This document shows, one piece after another, positions 9,453 to 18,537 of a stretch of DNA of 64,000 nucleotides. The notes under the pieces are model-generated. The model did not search any database, was not told the origin of the DNA, and saw nothing but the letters and a program-made list of their open reading frames with translations. The position numbers and the translations under genes were made by a program. How positions within the stretch are numbered: position 1 is the stretch's first letter; each line of letters opens with the position of its first letter. The DNA comes from Clostridium bowmanii. Its GTDB lineage: Bacteria; Bacillota; Clostridia; Clostridiales; Clostridiaceae. The DNA lies in contig NZ_JAHLDL010000007.1 in NCBI RefSeq assembly GCF_018861315.1, positions 1-64,000 of the forward strand. Direction: 5' to 3'.

Positions 9453-9899
9453 ATGAAAAAGAAAACCTTCATTCCAAGTTGGTACGAAGATAAAAAAAAT
9501 GAAATAATATATAAAAGAACTAAAACTTGCATTATGATAATTATAATAGCAAACATAATTTTGTTGGGTTTTATTCTTAATATATCCAATAAAGCAGATA
9601 GTATAGAGGTGTATAATGCTAGTAAAAATAATAATATTGGTGTTTTGAGTACTGATATTGTGGATATAGTCACAGTTGAAAAATATAAAGAATTGAGTAG
9701 CTTTTTAGAGGTGAATAATTTGAATTTCAAAAATATTAATATAAGCAAAAAAAGTCTGGAAATAGACATGGAAGTTAAAAGTTATGATGAATATATCATT
9801 GCAATAAGATGCATAGAAAATCACTATTCTATAAAGGAACTAACTCCAAGTAATAAAAATGGGGAAAAGTACAACTTCAAAATTATAATAGAGGTATAA
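9453..9899 (+). CDS. PilN-position single-span membrane protein
   Basis: 148 residues: a basic cytoplasmic N-terminus (1-23), one membrane helix (about 25-45, 'TCIMIIIIANIILLGFIL') and an extracytoplasmic domain. This topology and the place after the PilM-like gene match PilN, which links cytoplasmic PilM to the alignment complex. Sequence similarity is not evident by eye. Confidence 0.6.
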   Translation: MKKKTFIPSWYEDKKNEIIYKRTKTCIMIIIIANIILLGFILNISNKADSIEVYNASKNNNIGVLSTDIVDIVTVEKYKELSSFLEVNNLNFKNINISKKSLEIDMEVKSYDEYIIAIRCIENHYSIKELTPSNKNGEKYNFKIIIEV

Positions 9900-9901
9900 A
9901 A

Positions 9902-10306
9902 ATGTATAAAACCAGGCAACTTAAAATAATATTAGCTTTTTTACTCATGATAATGGGAATTTTATCTTTCAAGCTTATTTCTGTGAAGGATAAATTTTTT
10001 CTAAATAAAAACCAAAATGATTATAGTATTAAAGTAGATGGTAATATTAAAAATATAGAAAAATATGGATATAGTGATATTTTAGAAATTTTAAGAAAAA
10101 ACATGAATTTTGATGTGAAATCTATAAACATGTTAGAGCATGAGAAATGCAATGTTCAAGTAGATTACATAGGTGATATAAAATTGCTATATAATTCCCT
10201 TAATTCATTAAAAGAAAACAAAAATTTTTCAGGAATAAATAGTATTAACATTAACAAGGATGTAAATACTATAAATATAAGTATTGATTTTAAAAAAAAC
10301 AAGTAA
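9902..10306 (+). CDS. PilO-position single-span membrane protein
   Basis: 134 residues with a short basic N-terminus, one membrane helix (about 8-27, 'LKIILAFLLMIMGILSFKLI') and a small extracytoplasmic domain. It lies two bases after the PilN-like gene and ends the operon. The topology suits PilO; the assignment rests on context. Confidence 0.58.
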   Translation: MYKTRQLKIILAFLLMIMGILSFKLISVKDKFFLNKNQNDYSIKVDGNIKNIEKYGYSDILEILRKNMNFDVKSINMLEHEKCNVQVDYIGDIKLLYNSLNSLKENKNFSGINSININKDVNTINISIDFKKNK

Positions 10307-10572
10307 ATTAACTATTTTTTTATGAAGATATATGGATTTTGAGTCTTAGAAAAATATAAATAAAAATATTATTCAAATAATGCATAATTATATTTGCAAA
10401 TGTCATTGAGTTTTGATAAAATAACATTGTTACTCTGTAATGTTTGCATTTACTTGCATATATTGTGGCAACAAGTGCTATAATTAAGATAAATGTAATT
10501 GATACAGTAGCGCTAGCGAACTTAAAAAATTAATTCTAAATATATAATTAGGCGGATACAATACAACTGCAG

Positions 10573-10617
10573 AAATCGGTATTAATTTACTAATAAATCG
10601 GTATCGATTTACCTAAT
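10573..10617. repeat. Two adjacent 22-23 bp direct repeats in the efp leader
   Basis: Two near-identical units, each starting AAATCGGTAT and ending TTTAC(C)TAAT, lie head to tail at 10573-10594 and 10595-10617, about 60 bases before efp. The second unit is also a near-palindrome (GGTA...TACC). They are the main structure in the 368-base gap 10307-10674. A TATAAT at about 10481 preceded by TTGCAT gives a possible promoter with a long spacer. The repeats could be an operator, but no regulator is known to me. Confidence 0.5.
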
Positions 10618-10674
10618 AAGGTTACAATATAAATGGGTTAATTGAATTATGAATGAATTTTGGAGGGATACTTA

Positions 10675-11235
10675 ATGATATCAGCAGGAGACATAAGAAA
10701 AGGTACTACGTTTGATGAAGGTGGACAAGTTTATACAGTAATAGAATTTTTACATGTAAAACCTGGTAAAGGAGCTGCGTTTGTTAGAACTAAATTAAGA
10801 AATGTTATAAACCAAGGGGTTACAGAAAAAACATTTAACCCAACTACAAAATTGCAAGAAGCAGTTATAGAAAGAAAAGAAATGCAGTATTTATATTCAG
10901 CTGAAGGATTATACTACTTCATGGATCAAGAAACATTTGAACAAATACCACTTAACTACGAAAAAGTTGAAGATGCTATAAAATATTTAAAAGAAAATAT
11001 GTTTGCTATAATAAAATTCTATAAGGATGAAGCTTTCTCAGTAGAAGCTCCAAACTTTGTAGAACTTGTTATAACTGCAACGGAACCTGGTGTTAGAGGC
11101 AATACATCATCAAGTGTAACAAAACCAGCTACTGTAGAAACAGGAGCAATAATACAAGTTCCAATGTTCGTTAATGAAGGTGAAACTATAAGAATAGATA
11201 CTAGAAATGGCGATTACATGGAAAGAGTAAGCTAA
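10675..11235 (+). CDS. efp: Elongation factor P
   Basis: A 186-residue protein that binds between the P and E sites and relieves ribosomes stalled at proline runs. Three beta-barrel domains are expected, and the N-terminal '[12 protein letters not shown]' and C-terminal '[15 protein letters not shown]' signatures are present. The tip loop '[11 protein letters not shown]' carries the usual lysine position. The start is ATG 10675, after GGAGGG at 10662-10667. Codon use is notably richer in highly expressed codons than the pil genes. Followed by a terminator. Confidence 0.97.
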   Translation: MISAGDIRKGTTFDEGGQVYTVIEFLHVKPGKGAAFVRTKLRNVINQGVTEKTFNPTTKLQEAVIERKEMQYLYSAEGLYYFMDQETFEQIPLNYEKVEDAIKYLKENMFAIIKFYKDEAFSVEAPNFVELVITATEPGVRGNTSSSVTKPATVETGAIIQVPMFVNEGETIRIDTRNGDYMERVS

Positions 11236-11241
11236 ATATTT

Positions 11242-11270
11242 AAAAAGAGCCAATTTGGTTCTTTTTTTTT
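11242..11270 (+). terminator. Terminator of efp
   Basis: A short stem, GAGCC (11247-11251) with GGTTC (11257-11261), extends by A-T pairs into a run of ten T. Confidence 0.75.
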
Positions 11271-11345
11271 ATTCTTTTTTTGGGGATTACCACATATATT
11301 ATTTAAAGTGAATTCCATTGAGTTAAAAAAAATTAGATTTATATG

Positions 11346-11374
11346 GAATATTTTACAAGGTTTCAAAATAGAAA
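11346..11374 (+). promoter_or_regulatory. Candidate sigma-E promoter of the spoIIIA operon
   Basis: GAATATT at 11346-11352 matches the sigma-E -35 consensus (KMATATT) at all positions. Fourteen bases later 11367-11374 (AATAGAAA) matches the -10 (CATACAMT) at 5 of 8. The site lies 24 bases before the spoIIIAA start. In Bacillus subtilis this operon is transcribed by sigma-E, so the position makes sense, but the -10 is weak. Confidence 0.4.
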
Positions 11375-11397
11375 TGATATATGAGAGGGTGAGAAAA

Positions 11398-12318
11398 ATG
11401 TTAGCCACAAAAGATTTATTTGAAATATTACCTAAAACTATTAGGAGCAAATTGGAACAGATTGACAACATACATGAACTTGAAGAACTTAGAATAAAAG
11501 TAAACAAGCCTATATTTATTCACATTGGTAGTAAAGAAAAAATATGGGATTATATTGCAACCACCGAGGATATAAAATATATAATGCAGAGAATAAGCAA
11601 TTATTCAATATATGCATTTGAGGACGAAATTAGACAGGGATATATTACTATAAAAGGTGGACATAGAGTTGGATTATGCGGAATATGTGTTATTGAAAAC
11701 AATAGTATAAAAACCATTAAAGACATTTCATCTATAAATATAAGAGCATGTAAAGAAATTATAGGTTGTGCTGATAAGGTAATCCCTTATATTACTTATA
11801 ATAATTCAGTGCACAATACAATTATCATATCTCCTCCTAAATGTGGAAAAACAACTTTACTTAGAGATATTACACGGCAATTATCTAAGGGCGATGAAAA
11901 TAAAAATTTTCATGGTAAAAATGTTTCCATAATTGATGAGAGATCAGAAATAGCTGGTTCTTTTAAAGGAATACCACAAATGGAAGTTGGAATACGTACA
12001 GACGTACTAGATAATTGTCCTAAGAGTGAAGGAATTATGATGGCAATTAGAAGTATGTCACCTGAGGTAATAGTTTGTGATGAGATTGGTACCCAAAAGG
12101 ACATGGAGAGTATTTTAATGGCATTAAATTCTGGAATTAGTTTAATTACAACTATTCATGGTTTTGGAATTGAAGATTTATATAAAAGACTAGTGTTTAA
12201 AGATCTTGTTGAAAATTACGTGTTTTCAAGAGCCATAGTGCTTAGTAATAAAAGTGGAATTGGAACAATAGAATGTATTTATGATTTTACAGTGGGTAAA
12301 GATTTGTGGAGGTCATAA
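11398..12318 (+). CDS. spoIIIAA: Stage III sporulation protein AA (ATPase)
   Basis: 306-residue secretion-type ATPase of the SpoIIIA-SpoIIQ channel, acting on the mother-cell face of the engulfing membrane. A Walker A (SPPKCGKTTLLRD) and a Walker B region ('PEVIVCDEIGTQKDME') are visible. The start is ATG 11398, just after GAGAGGGTGAG. It heads an eight-gene operon in the standard order AA to AH. Confidence 0.95.
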   Translation: MLATKDLFEILPKTIRSKLEQIDNIHELEELRIKVNKPIFIHIGSKEKIWDYIATTEDIKYIMQRISNYSIYAFEDEIRQGYITIKGGHRVGLCGICVIENNSIKTIKDISSINIRACKEIIGCADKVIPYITYNNSVHNTIIISPPKCGKTTLLRDITRQLSKGDENKNFHGKNVSIIDERSEIAGSFKGIPQMEVGIRTDVLDNCPKSEGIMMAIRSMSPEVIVCDEIGTQKDMESILMALNSGISLITTIHGFGIEDLYKRLVFKDLVENYVFSRAIVLSNKSGIGTIECIYDFTVGKDLWRS

Positions 12319-12319
12319 T

Positions 12320-12838
12320 ATGATTAAAATAATAGGATGTGCATTGATTTTAGGGGCTTCAACATTGGCAGGATTTATATACAGTGAGCGACTTAAATAT
12401 AGAGTTTTTCAGTTAAATGAAGTTCAAAGAGCAATATATCAACTTCAAAATGAAATAACTTATGTACATACCCTTTTGCCGGATGCTTTTAAAAGCATAG
12501 CGCATAAAAGTAAAGAGCCTATAAAAGAACTTTTTAATAAAACTAGTGAATTATTGTCTGATAATGATTATGAGAATGTATATGAAGCAATAAATAGTGC
12601 AATGAATACGGTGAAAAGTAGATTATATCTAAATTCTGATGATATAAATGTTATTTTAGATTTATCTAAAACTTTGGGTGAATCGGATATTGAAGGGCAA
12701 AACAGTATATTTTTACTTACCATAGCAAATTTGAAGAAACAAATTAAAACATCAGAAGAATTTATGAATAAAAATTTAAAAATGTATAGATACTTAGGTT
12801 TTTCTTTTGGGGCAGTGCTGGTAATAGTATTAATATAG
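12320..12838 (+). CDS. spoIIIAB: Stage III sporulation protein AB
   Basis: 172 residues. A membrane helix opens the protein (about 3-20, 'IIGCALILGASTLAGFIYSER'), followed by a GspF-like helical cytoplasmic domain and a final hydrophobic helix. It is thought to be the platform protein for SpoIIIAA. The start is ATG 12320, one base after the spoIIIAA stop, with GGAGG at 12308-12312. Confidence 0.93.
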   Translation: MIKIIGCALILGASTLAGFIYSERLKYRVFQLNEVQRAIYQLQNEITYVHTLLPDAFKSIAHKSKEPIKELFNKTSELLSDNDYENVYEAINSAMNTVKSRLYLNSDDINVILDLSKTLGESDIEGQNSIFLLTIANLKKQIKTSEEFMNKNLKMYRYLGFSFGAVLVIVLI

Positions 12839-12854
12839 GGAGGAGGTTTTTTAA

Positions 12855-13052
12855 TTGTTAGATGTTAGTTTGCTGTTCAAAATAGGGGCAACAGGTATTC
12901 TAATCATTATTATTGATAAGATTTTAAAAAGTGGAGGCAAGGATGATATCGCTGTGGTTGCAAATTTGGCTGGAGTAATATTAATTCTTATGATGGTTAT
13001 TAACCTAGTTAGCAAACTATTTACTTCTGTAAAAACTTTGTTTCAGTTTTAA
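12855..13052 (+). CDS. spoIIIAC: Stage III sporulation protein AC
   Basis: 65-residue membrane protein with two hydrophobic helices separated by 'KSGGKDDIAVV', the family hallmark. TTG start behind GGGAGGAGG. Structural part of the SpoIIIA complex; paralogous to SpoIIIAD. Confidence 0.93.
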   Translation: MLDVSLLFKIGATGILIIIIDKILKSGGKDDIAVVANLAGVILILMMVINLVSKLFTSVKTLFQF

Positions 13053-13111
13053 AACAGGGAGAATATAATTGATAATTGTTTTCTGCTACAGAGACAAACA
13101 GGGGGGGCATT

Positions 13112-13495
13112 ATGGAAATAATTAAAATTGTGGCATTTGCTTTCATGGCGCTGTTTATCGTGCTTATATTTAAGGGCAGAAGAGATGATTTAGCTATTCA
13201 AGTTAGTATTGCAGCAGGAATATTAATTTTTTTATTTATGATAAACAAACTTACCATAATAATGAGTTTTTTGCAAACACTAGCAAACAGAGCGAATATT
13301 GATGTTGTGTATTTAAACACAGTTTTTAAAATACTTGGCATTGCCTATTTGGCTTCCTTTTGTAGTGAGATTTGCAGGGATGCTGGCGAGAATAGCATTG
13401 CAGCTAAAGTTGAATTTGCAGGGAAAATATTAATATTAGTTTTGGCGATACCAATCCTTATGGCAGTAATGCAATCTATTTTAAAAATAATGTAG
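13112..13495 (+). CDS. spoIIIAD: Stage III sporulation protein AD
   Basis: 127 residues with four hydrophobic helices and the 'KGRRDDLAIQVSIAAGI' motif that parallels SpoIIIAC. The ATG at 13112 follows GGGGGG; an in-frame ATG 36 bases upstream lacks a binding site. Integral membrane component of the channel. Confidence 0.93.
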   Translation: MEIIKIVAFAFMALFIVLIFKGRRDDLAIQVSIAAGILIFLFMINKLTIIMSFLQTLANRANIDVVYLNTVFKILGIAYLASFCSEICRDAGENSIAAKVEFAGKILILVLAIPILMAVMQSILKIM

Positions 13496-13504
13496 AGGTA
13501 TAAT

Positions 13505-14653
13505 ATGAAAAAAATATTATTAATTTTATTGATGTTAATATGTTTACCAATTAGTGTACAGGCTACCCAAGTAAGTGAAATAGGACAAAAGGAACAAACA
13601 GAAATAAATAATTTGTATGAATATATTACCAATATAAAGACCAAGTATGAAATATTTAACGATATGGAGCCAAAAGCTTTTGTTCAGGAATTTATGAAAA
13701 CTGGCGAAAATGGTTTTACTTTTAAAAAAATATCTACTTATCTAATTGCCTTCACTTTTAAAGAAGTGCTTGCATCCATGGAGTTAATTGGAAGTCTTAT
13801 GATTATTGCTATTGTTTGTGCATTGCTCCATAATCTTCAAAGTGCATTTAGTAAAGAGAGATTGTCTAGCATTGCTTATTTTGCATGTTATGGTGTGATG
13901 ATCATTTTGATAACTAAAAGTTTTTATGTAGGTGTAGAGCTAGCTAGAAACACCATTCTTAATATGACAGATTTTATGGCATCACTTATGCCCGTTCTTA
14001 TGATGTTACTGGCCAGTGTGGGAGGGTTCACAGAAGCCACACTACTGGACCCTGTGATAATGGGTTTTGCCACTATAAGTTCTAGAATTTATATAGATAT
14101 TCTCATTCCTATAATATTTATGAGCTTCGTACTACAATTTGTTAATAATATATCTAGTGATTACAAAATAGAAAACTTAACAAAGCTTTTAAAACAAATT
14201 GCTATTTGGGTTCAGGGAATAGTGATGACAGTATTTATTGCGGTAATTACAGTAAGAAGCATAGCTGCAAAAACTATAGATCAAGTTACTATAAAAACAG
14301 CGAAATTTGCAGTAGATACATTTATACCTGTAGTTGGGAAAGCATTATCGGATGCAATTTCAACGGTAGCAGGATACTCACTTCTTTTAAAAAATGCCAT
14401 AAGTGGGTTAGGCCTGGTTATTCTTATAATAATAGTATTATTTCCTATTATAAAATTGCTAATTATGGCTTTCATGTATAAGTTGGCAGCTGCACTAATT
14501 GAACCTATAAGTGATCGTCGTACTGTAGATTGTATAAATTCAGTAGGGGATTCTATTATACTCTTAATGTCTTGTGTAATATCTGTAAGTATAATGTTTT
14601 TCATAATGGTCGCAATAGTAGCATCCACCGGAAAAAGTATAATGATGGGCTAA
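13505..14653 (+). CDS. spoIIIAE: Stage III sporulation protein AE
   Basis: 382-residue polytopic membrane protein with a cleavable signal peptide (about 1-20, ending near 'SVQA') and at least seven hydrophobic helices from residue 80 to the end. It is the central, most conserved membrane protein of the SpoIIIA complex. It starts nine bases after spoIIIAD. Confidence 0.95.
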   Translation: MKKILLILLMLICLPISVQATQVSEIGQKEQTEINNLYEYITNIKTKYEIFNDMEPKAFVQEFMKTGENGFTFKKISTYLIAFTFKEVLASMELIGSLMIIAIVCALLHNLQSAFSKERLSSIAYFACYGVMIILITKSFYVGVELARNTILNMTDFMASLMPVLMMLLASVGGFTEATLLDPVIMGFATISSRIYIDILIPIIFMSFVLQFVNNISSDYKIENLTKLLKQIAIWVQGIVMTVFIAVITVRSIAAKTIDQVTIKTAKFAVDTFIPVVGKALSDAISTVAGYSLLLKNAISGLGLVILIIIVLFPIIKLLIMAFMYKLAAALIEPISDRRTVDCINSVGDSIILLMSCVISVSIMFFIMVAIVASTGKSIMMG

Positions 14654-14707
14654 AGTAACAGTTAATAGTCCATGCTATGTTGAAAATCAAAAGAAGGGGG
14701 TGATAGT

Positions 14708-15301
14708 TTGATAAATGTATTGAAAGTCTGGATAACCAACATTACTGTTGCTATATTTTTTATTACTGCTGTAGAAATGATTTTACCTGATAATAACATG
14801 AAAAAGTATGCAAAATTTGTATTAGGATTAATGCTAATTGTAGTAATTATAAACCCTATAATGAAAATTTTTAATAAGGATTTTGATTTATACTCTTATT
14901 CCAGTAAAGCGACAAGTTATATGGAGTCAAGTACCTCAGTGACAGATATTAAAAAATATAAAGATACTAACATACTAAATACCACAGAAAATTTTAAAAA
15001 AAATTTAGAGGCTCAATGTATTATAAATTTACAGGATGCTTATCCAGAAAATCAGTACAATGCTGATATAAAAATAAATTATGATGATAAAAATAAAGTG
15101 TTTAGTATTAATAGGGTCCAAATTGAAATTGTAGAAAAAGGTGTTAAAAATATTAAAAAAATAGAAATTAATACTAAGAGTGTGAATGCATCTAAAGAAA
15201 ACATTTTAGATGGCGAAGAAGGGGAAAAAATAAAGAGGCTCTTAAGTAGTAAATTTAAAATATCTAGTAAAATCATAACTGTTTATAAAGTGAATTCTTA
15301 A
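14708..15301 (+). CDS. spoIIIAF: Stage III sporulation protein AF
   Basis: 197 residues: two N-terminal membrane helices (about 10-30 and 38-58) and a soluble domain of ring-building type. It starts at TTG 14708 after AAGGGGGTGAT. It fits the usual AF place between AE and AG. Confidence 0.92.
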   Translation: MINVLKVWITNITVAIFFITAVEMILPDNNMKKYAKFVLGLMLIVVIINPIMKIFNKDFDLYSYSSKATSYMESSTSVTDIKKYKDTNILNTTENFKKNLEAQCIINLQDAYPENQYNADIKINYDDKNKVFSINRVQIEIVEKGVKNIKKIEINTKSVNASKENILDGEEGEKIKRLLSSKFKISSKIITVYKVNS

Positions 15302-15363
15302 AACCTATGACTATTAATTAGTGTAGCATTAGGATTAAAAATAATGAAAGAGGGAGGAGCTCT

Positions 15364-16008
15364 ATGAATAATGATAATTTGCTTAGTAAAATTACTGAGT
15401 TTATTAAAACAAAACTAAATAGTAGTGATGACAAAAAGAGTAATAGTAAAAAATCTGACAAACTATTAGGAAATTTGGTACTTCTAATTTTAGTTGCAGT
15501 TGTAATTGTTTTAGCCAGTAGCTTTTTCAAAACACCAAAGATCGCTTCAACTGTTGCTGATAAGCCACAAAGTGATAAGATTGCAGTGGAAAATAACATT
15601 ACAGGATTAACTGATTATGAATCACAATTAGAAAACAAGCTTAGATCAACTCTGGAAAAAATTAAGGGAGTTGGAAAAGTACAATTGATGATATATTTTG
15701 AGAGTGGTGAAGAAAGTGTTCCTGCAGTAAATATCAATGATTCTGAAAGTCTTACAGTAGAAAATGATACTGGAGGAGGAAAAAGAAATATCACTCAAAA
15801 AAATGATGGAAGAACTGTAGTTATGTCCAATAATGGAAACGCAAATGAACCACTTATTGTAAAAACAGTCAAGCCCACTATTACTGGAGTGTGTGTTGTG
15901 GCAGAAGGATCAGTGGAAAAGGTTACTGAACTTAGGATTAGACAGGCAGTAATTAATTTATTTAATTTGCCTGAAAACAAAGTTAATGTATATCCTATGA
16001 ATAATTAG
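15364..16008 (+). CDS. spoIIIAG: Stage III sporulation protein AG
   Basis: 214 residues with a charged cytoplasmic N-terminus, one membrane helix (about 38-55, 'LLGNLVLLILVAVVIVLASS') and a ring-building domain in the intermembrane space ('LEKIKGVGKVQLMIYFESG', 'VCVVAEGSVEKVTELRI'). Family members form the large ring of the mother cell-forespore channel. Confidence 0.95.
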   Translation: MNNDNLLSKITEFIKTKLNSSDDKKSNSKKSDKLLGNLVLLILVAVVIVLASSFFKTPKIASTVADKPQSDKIAVENNITGLTDYESQLENKLRSTLEKIKGVGKVQLMIYFESGEESVPAVNINDSESLTVENDTGGGKRNITQKNDGRTVVMSNNGNANEPLIVKTVKPTITGVCVVAEGSVEKVTELRIRQAVINLFNLPENKVNVYPMNN

Positions 16009-16060
16009 CATATAATTTCTTAGAAAGAATTTCTTAGAAAAGTTGATGGGGGGAAATATT

Positions 16061-16564
16061 ATGAATAAAAAACAGTCTGGTATAATTGTTACGTTGGTGC
16101 TACTTATAGTGGTTACAGGTTATCTTGCAACAAAGGTTAATGGACCATTATATGTAAATGACACTGATTTTGGTAATGACAAGAGTGCAATATCTTTAAA
16201 ACAAAGTAAAAATTCTTCAACCTATTTTACGGAAGCAATATTAACAAGAAATCAAGACAATGCGAGAACACTTCAAACAATCAAAGGTCTAATCGATGAT
16301 GCTAATACTCCTAAAGAACAAAAGGATGCTGCAGCTGCTCAATATCTAAGCATATCAGTAGCTACGCAAAATGAATCAGACATCGAACTTGCTATAAAAG
16401 CTCAAGGGTTTGAAGAAGCATTGTGCAGTATAGTAGATGACAAGGTAGATGTATTAGTTAAAACCGCGAAAAAAGAACTTTCACAAGAAGAACTACGTGC
16501 AATTCAAGATGTTGTAATGAGTAAAACAAAATTAGAAAACATTGTAGTTAGCATTAAAGAATAA
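16061..16564 (+). CDS. spoIIIAH: Stage III sporulation protein AH
   Basis: 167 residues with one membrane helix near the N-terminus and an extracytoplasmic YscJ/FliF-like domain that docks with forespore SpoIIQ. The ATG at 16061 follows GGGGGG; earlier in-frame ATGs overlap it. Last gene of the operon. No strong terminator is seen before the Asp23-like gene. Confidence 0.93.
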   Translation: MNKKQSGIIVTLVLLIVVTGYLATKVNGPLYVNDTDFGNDKSAISLKQSKNSSTYFTEAILTRNQDNARTLQTIKGLIDDANTPKEQKDAAAAQYLSISVATQNESDIELAIKAQGFEEALCSIVDDKVDVLVKTAKKELSQEELRAIQDVVMSKTKLENIVVSIKE

Positions 16565-16645
16565 TAATTGTAAATCAAATATTTATCTGCTATAATAAAT
16601 GTAGCATTATCATGTTTTACCTAAGCTAAACAAGGGGGTACTAAT

Positions 16646-17035
16646 ATGGAAGATAAAATTATAAATGAAACAGATATGGGTATCGTTAAGATATCTGAGG
16701 ATGTAGTTAGTGTCATAGCGGGACTCGCTGTTGCTGAAATACAAGGAATTGTTGGAATGAGCGCTAGTCTAGTTGGTGGAATAACTCAAATATTAAGTGG
16801 AAAGAAAAATTTATCTAAAGGCGTTAAAGTCAATGTAGGGGAAAATAGTGCAGTAATTGATTTACACGTTGTAGTTGAATATGGGGTTAAAATCCCAGAA
16901 GTTACAGAGCAAGCGCAAATAAATGTAAAAAAATCTGTAGAGCTCATGACGGGACTTGCAGTATCGGCAGTAAATGTGTATGTACAAAATGTTGTACTAC
17001 CTAAAACAGAAAAGGTAGAGGAAATAGAAGCATAG
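16646..17035 (+). CDS. Asp23/Gls24-family envelope stress protein (YqhY-like)
   Basis: 129 residues, the typical size, with the conserved 'GIVGMSA' and 'VDLHVVVEYG'-type core and a hydrophilic tail. Family members are abundant, membrane-associated proteins tied to envelope stress; YqhY in Bacillus lies next to accBC and nusB and affects fatty acid synthesis control. The gene has its own strong GGGGG site and is followed by a hairpin. Confidence 0.88.
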   Translation: MEDKIINETDMGIVKISEDVVSVIAGLAVAEIQGIVGMSASLVGGITQILSGKKNLSKGVKVNVGENSAVIDLHVVVEYGVKIPEVTEQAQINVKKSVELMTGLAVSAVNVYVQNVVLPKTEKVEEIEA

Positions 17036-17040
17036 GAGTA

Positions 17041-17067
17041 AACACCCTCTCTAATCAGAGGGTGTTT
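17041..17067 (+). terminator. Hairpin between the Asp23-like gene and nusB
   Basis: A perfect 10-bp stem AACACCCTCT/AGAGGGTGTT with a 6-base loop. The following T-run is short (TTT), so termination may be partial. Confidence 0.55.
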
Positions 17068-17120
17068 CCACGTTAAAGATATGTGCATAATTTAATATAG
17101 AAAAAATAGGAGGATAACTA

Positions 17121-17516
17121 ATGAATAGAAGAAAGTCAAGAGAAGCAGCAATGAAATTACTTTTTGAAATGTCAATAAACAAAGAGAAGTATGAGGATAT
17201 AATTGAAAATTTTAAAGAGTACACAGATGTAGATTTAACAGACATTGACATGTCATATATTACAAAAGTGCTAGCCGGAATTAATGAAAATGGTGCTGAA
17301 ATTGATAAGAATATTGAAAAGTACTTAATTAAGTGGAAATTGGATAGGTTATCAAAAATGAATCTAGCAATTTTAAGAATTTGTACATATGAAATATTAT
17401 TCGAGGAGGAAATACCGGGTAAGGTTTCAGTGAATGAGGGAATAGAACTTGCTAAAAAATACGGTGAAGACAGTTCACCAGCTTTTATAAATGGTATTTT
17501 AGCAAAAATGATTTAG
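17121..17516 (+). CDS. nusB: Transcription antitermination factor NusB
   Basis: 131 residues. The conserved start 'RRKSREAAMKLLFEMS' and end 'NEGIELAKKYGEDSSPAFINGILAKM' match the family. NusB with NusE binds boxA RNA in the rRNA leader. It starts after TAGGAGG and is followed by an intrinsic terminator. Confidence 0.96.
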   Translation: MNRRKSREAAMKLLFEMSINKEKYEDIIENFKEYTDVDLTDIDMSYITKVLAGINENGAEIDKNIEKYLIKWKLDRLSKMNLAILRICTYEILFEEEIPGKVSVNEGIELAKKYGEDSSPAFINGILAKMI

Positions 17517-17570
17517 AATGTGCCCTTAAATATCAGAGCCGTTCGCATTATTTGTGGTATAGGTAGCTTG

Positions 17571-17602
17571 AAAATAGACTAGATAATATGCTAGTCTATT
17601 TT
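17571..17602 (+). terminator. Terminator of nusB
   Basis: A perfect 12-bp inverted repeat AAAATAGACTAG/CTAGTCTATTTT with an 8-base loop and a T-rich end. Confidence 0.75.
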
Positions 17603-17688
17603 ATTACTATAAAAGCTGAATTTTGAAATTATGGTTGGGATCTCTTATACTAATTAATCTATTAAAATGTATAAAAGGAGAGGATAAT

Positions 17689-18537
17689 ATGGGAATTAAA
17701 GTTAATGGAAAGACAATAGTTGAAAATTATAGAAATGAAATAAAGTCAATTATATGTGAGGGAGTTCGCCTTGGACTCCGAGTACCCTCTATTAAAACTA
17801 TTTTAGTTGGAGAAGATGGGGGATCACTGTCTTATGTCAAAAGTCAAAATAACCTTTGCGATAAATTAGGGGTTTCATATAGTTGTATTCACTTAGGCAT
17901 TGACATTGACGAGAAAGATATTATGGATCTTATAGAAAAATTTAATGATGATAATAGTGTGGATGGCATAATTCTTCAATTGCCTTTGCCCAAAAAATTT
18001 AATGAAAAAGAAATCACTTCTAAAATTTCATATAAAAAGGATATTGATGGATTAACTGATAAGAATATGGGTAGATTTTATAAGGGAGATAAAAGTTTTA
18101 TTCCCTGTACTGCTCTTGGTGTCATTGAAATGATTAAAAATACAGGTTGCATTATTAAAGGCAAACATGCTGTTGTTATAGGTAGAAGTAATATTGTAGG
18201 TAGGCCAGCAGCGCAATTATTACTTAATGAAGATGCAACAGTAACTATATGTCACTCTAAAACAATAAATTTAAAGGAAATTTGCAGAGCGGCGGATATT
18301 TTGGTTGCCGCTATAGGTAGACCAAGTTTCGTTACAAGTGATTTTATTAAAGAAGGAGCAGTTGTTATAGATGTTGGTACTACAATGGTAAATGGTAAAA
18401 TTACTGGAGACGTGTGCTTTGACGAGGTTATTGACGTCGCAGGCTATGTAACCCCTGTACCAGGTGGAACGGGACTAATGACTACTACAATGCTTATAAA
18501 AAATGCTTGCGTAGCATGGAGGAACAATGTTTATTAA
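17689..18537 (+). CDS. folD: Bifunctional methylene-THF dehydrogenase/cyclohydrolase FolD
   Basis: 282 residues. Converts 5,10-methylene- to 10-formyl-tetrahydrofolate. Signatures: 'SYVKSQ' with the catalytic lysine, 'GIILQLPLP', 'VVIGRSNIVGRPAAQLLL' for NADP binding and 'PVPGGTGLMTT' near the end. The ATG at 17689 follows AGGAGAGG. The stop overlaps the start of xseA by 11 bases. Confidence 0.96.
   Translation: MGIKVNGKTIVENYRNEIKSIICEGVRLGLRVPSIKTILVGEDGGSLSYVKSQNNLCDKLGVSYSCIHLGIDIDEKDIMDLIEKFNDDNSVDGIILQLPLPKKFNEKEITSKISYKKDIDGLTDKNMGRFYKGDKSFIPCTALGVIEMIKNTGCIIKGKHAVVIGRSNIVGRPAAQLLLNEDATVTICHSKTINLKEICRAADILVAAIGRPSFVTSDFIKEGAVVIDVGTTMVNGKITGDVCFDEVIDVAGYVTPVPGGTGLMTTTMLIKNACVAWRNNVY

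Noticed and set aside
13345-14628. Long minus-strand frames inside spoIIIAD and spoIIIAE
   Set aside because: Hydrophobic antisense shadows of membrane-protein genes in AT-rich DNA.
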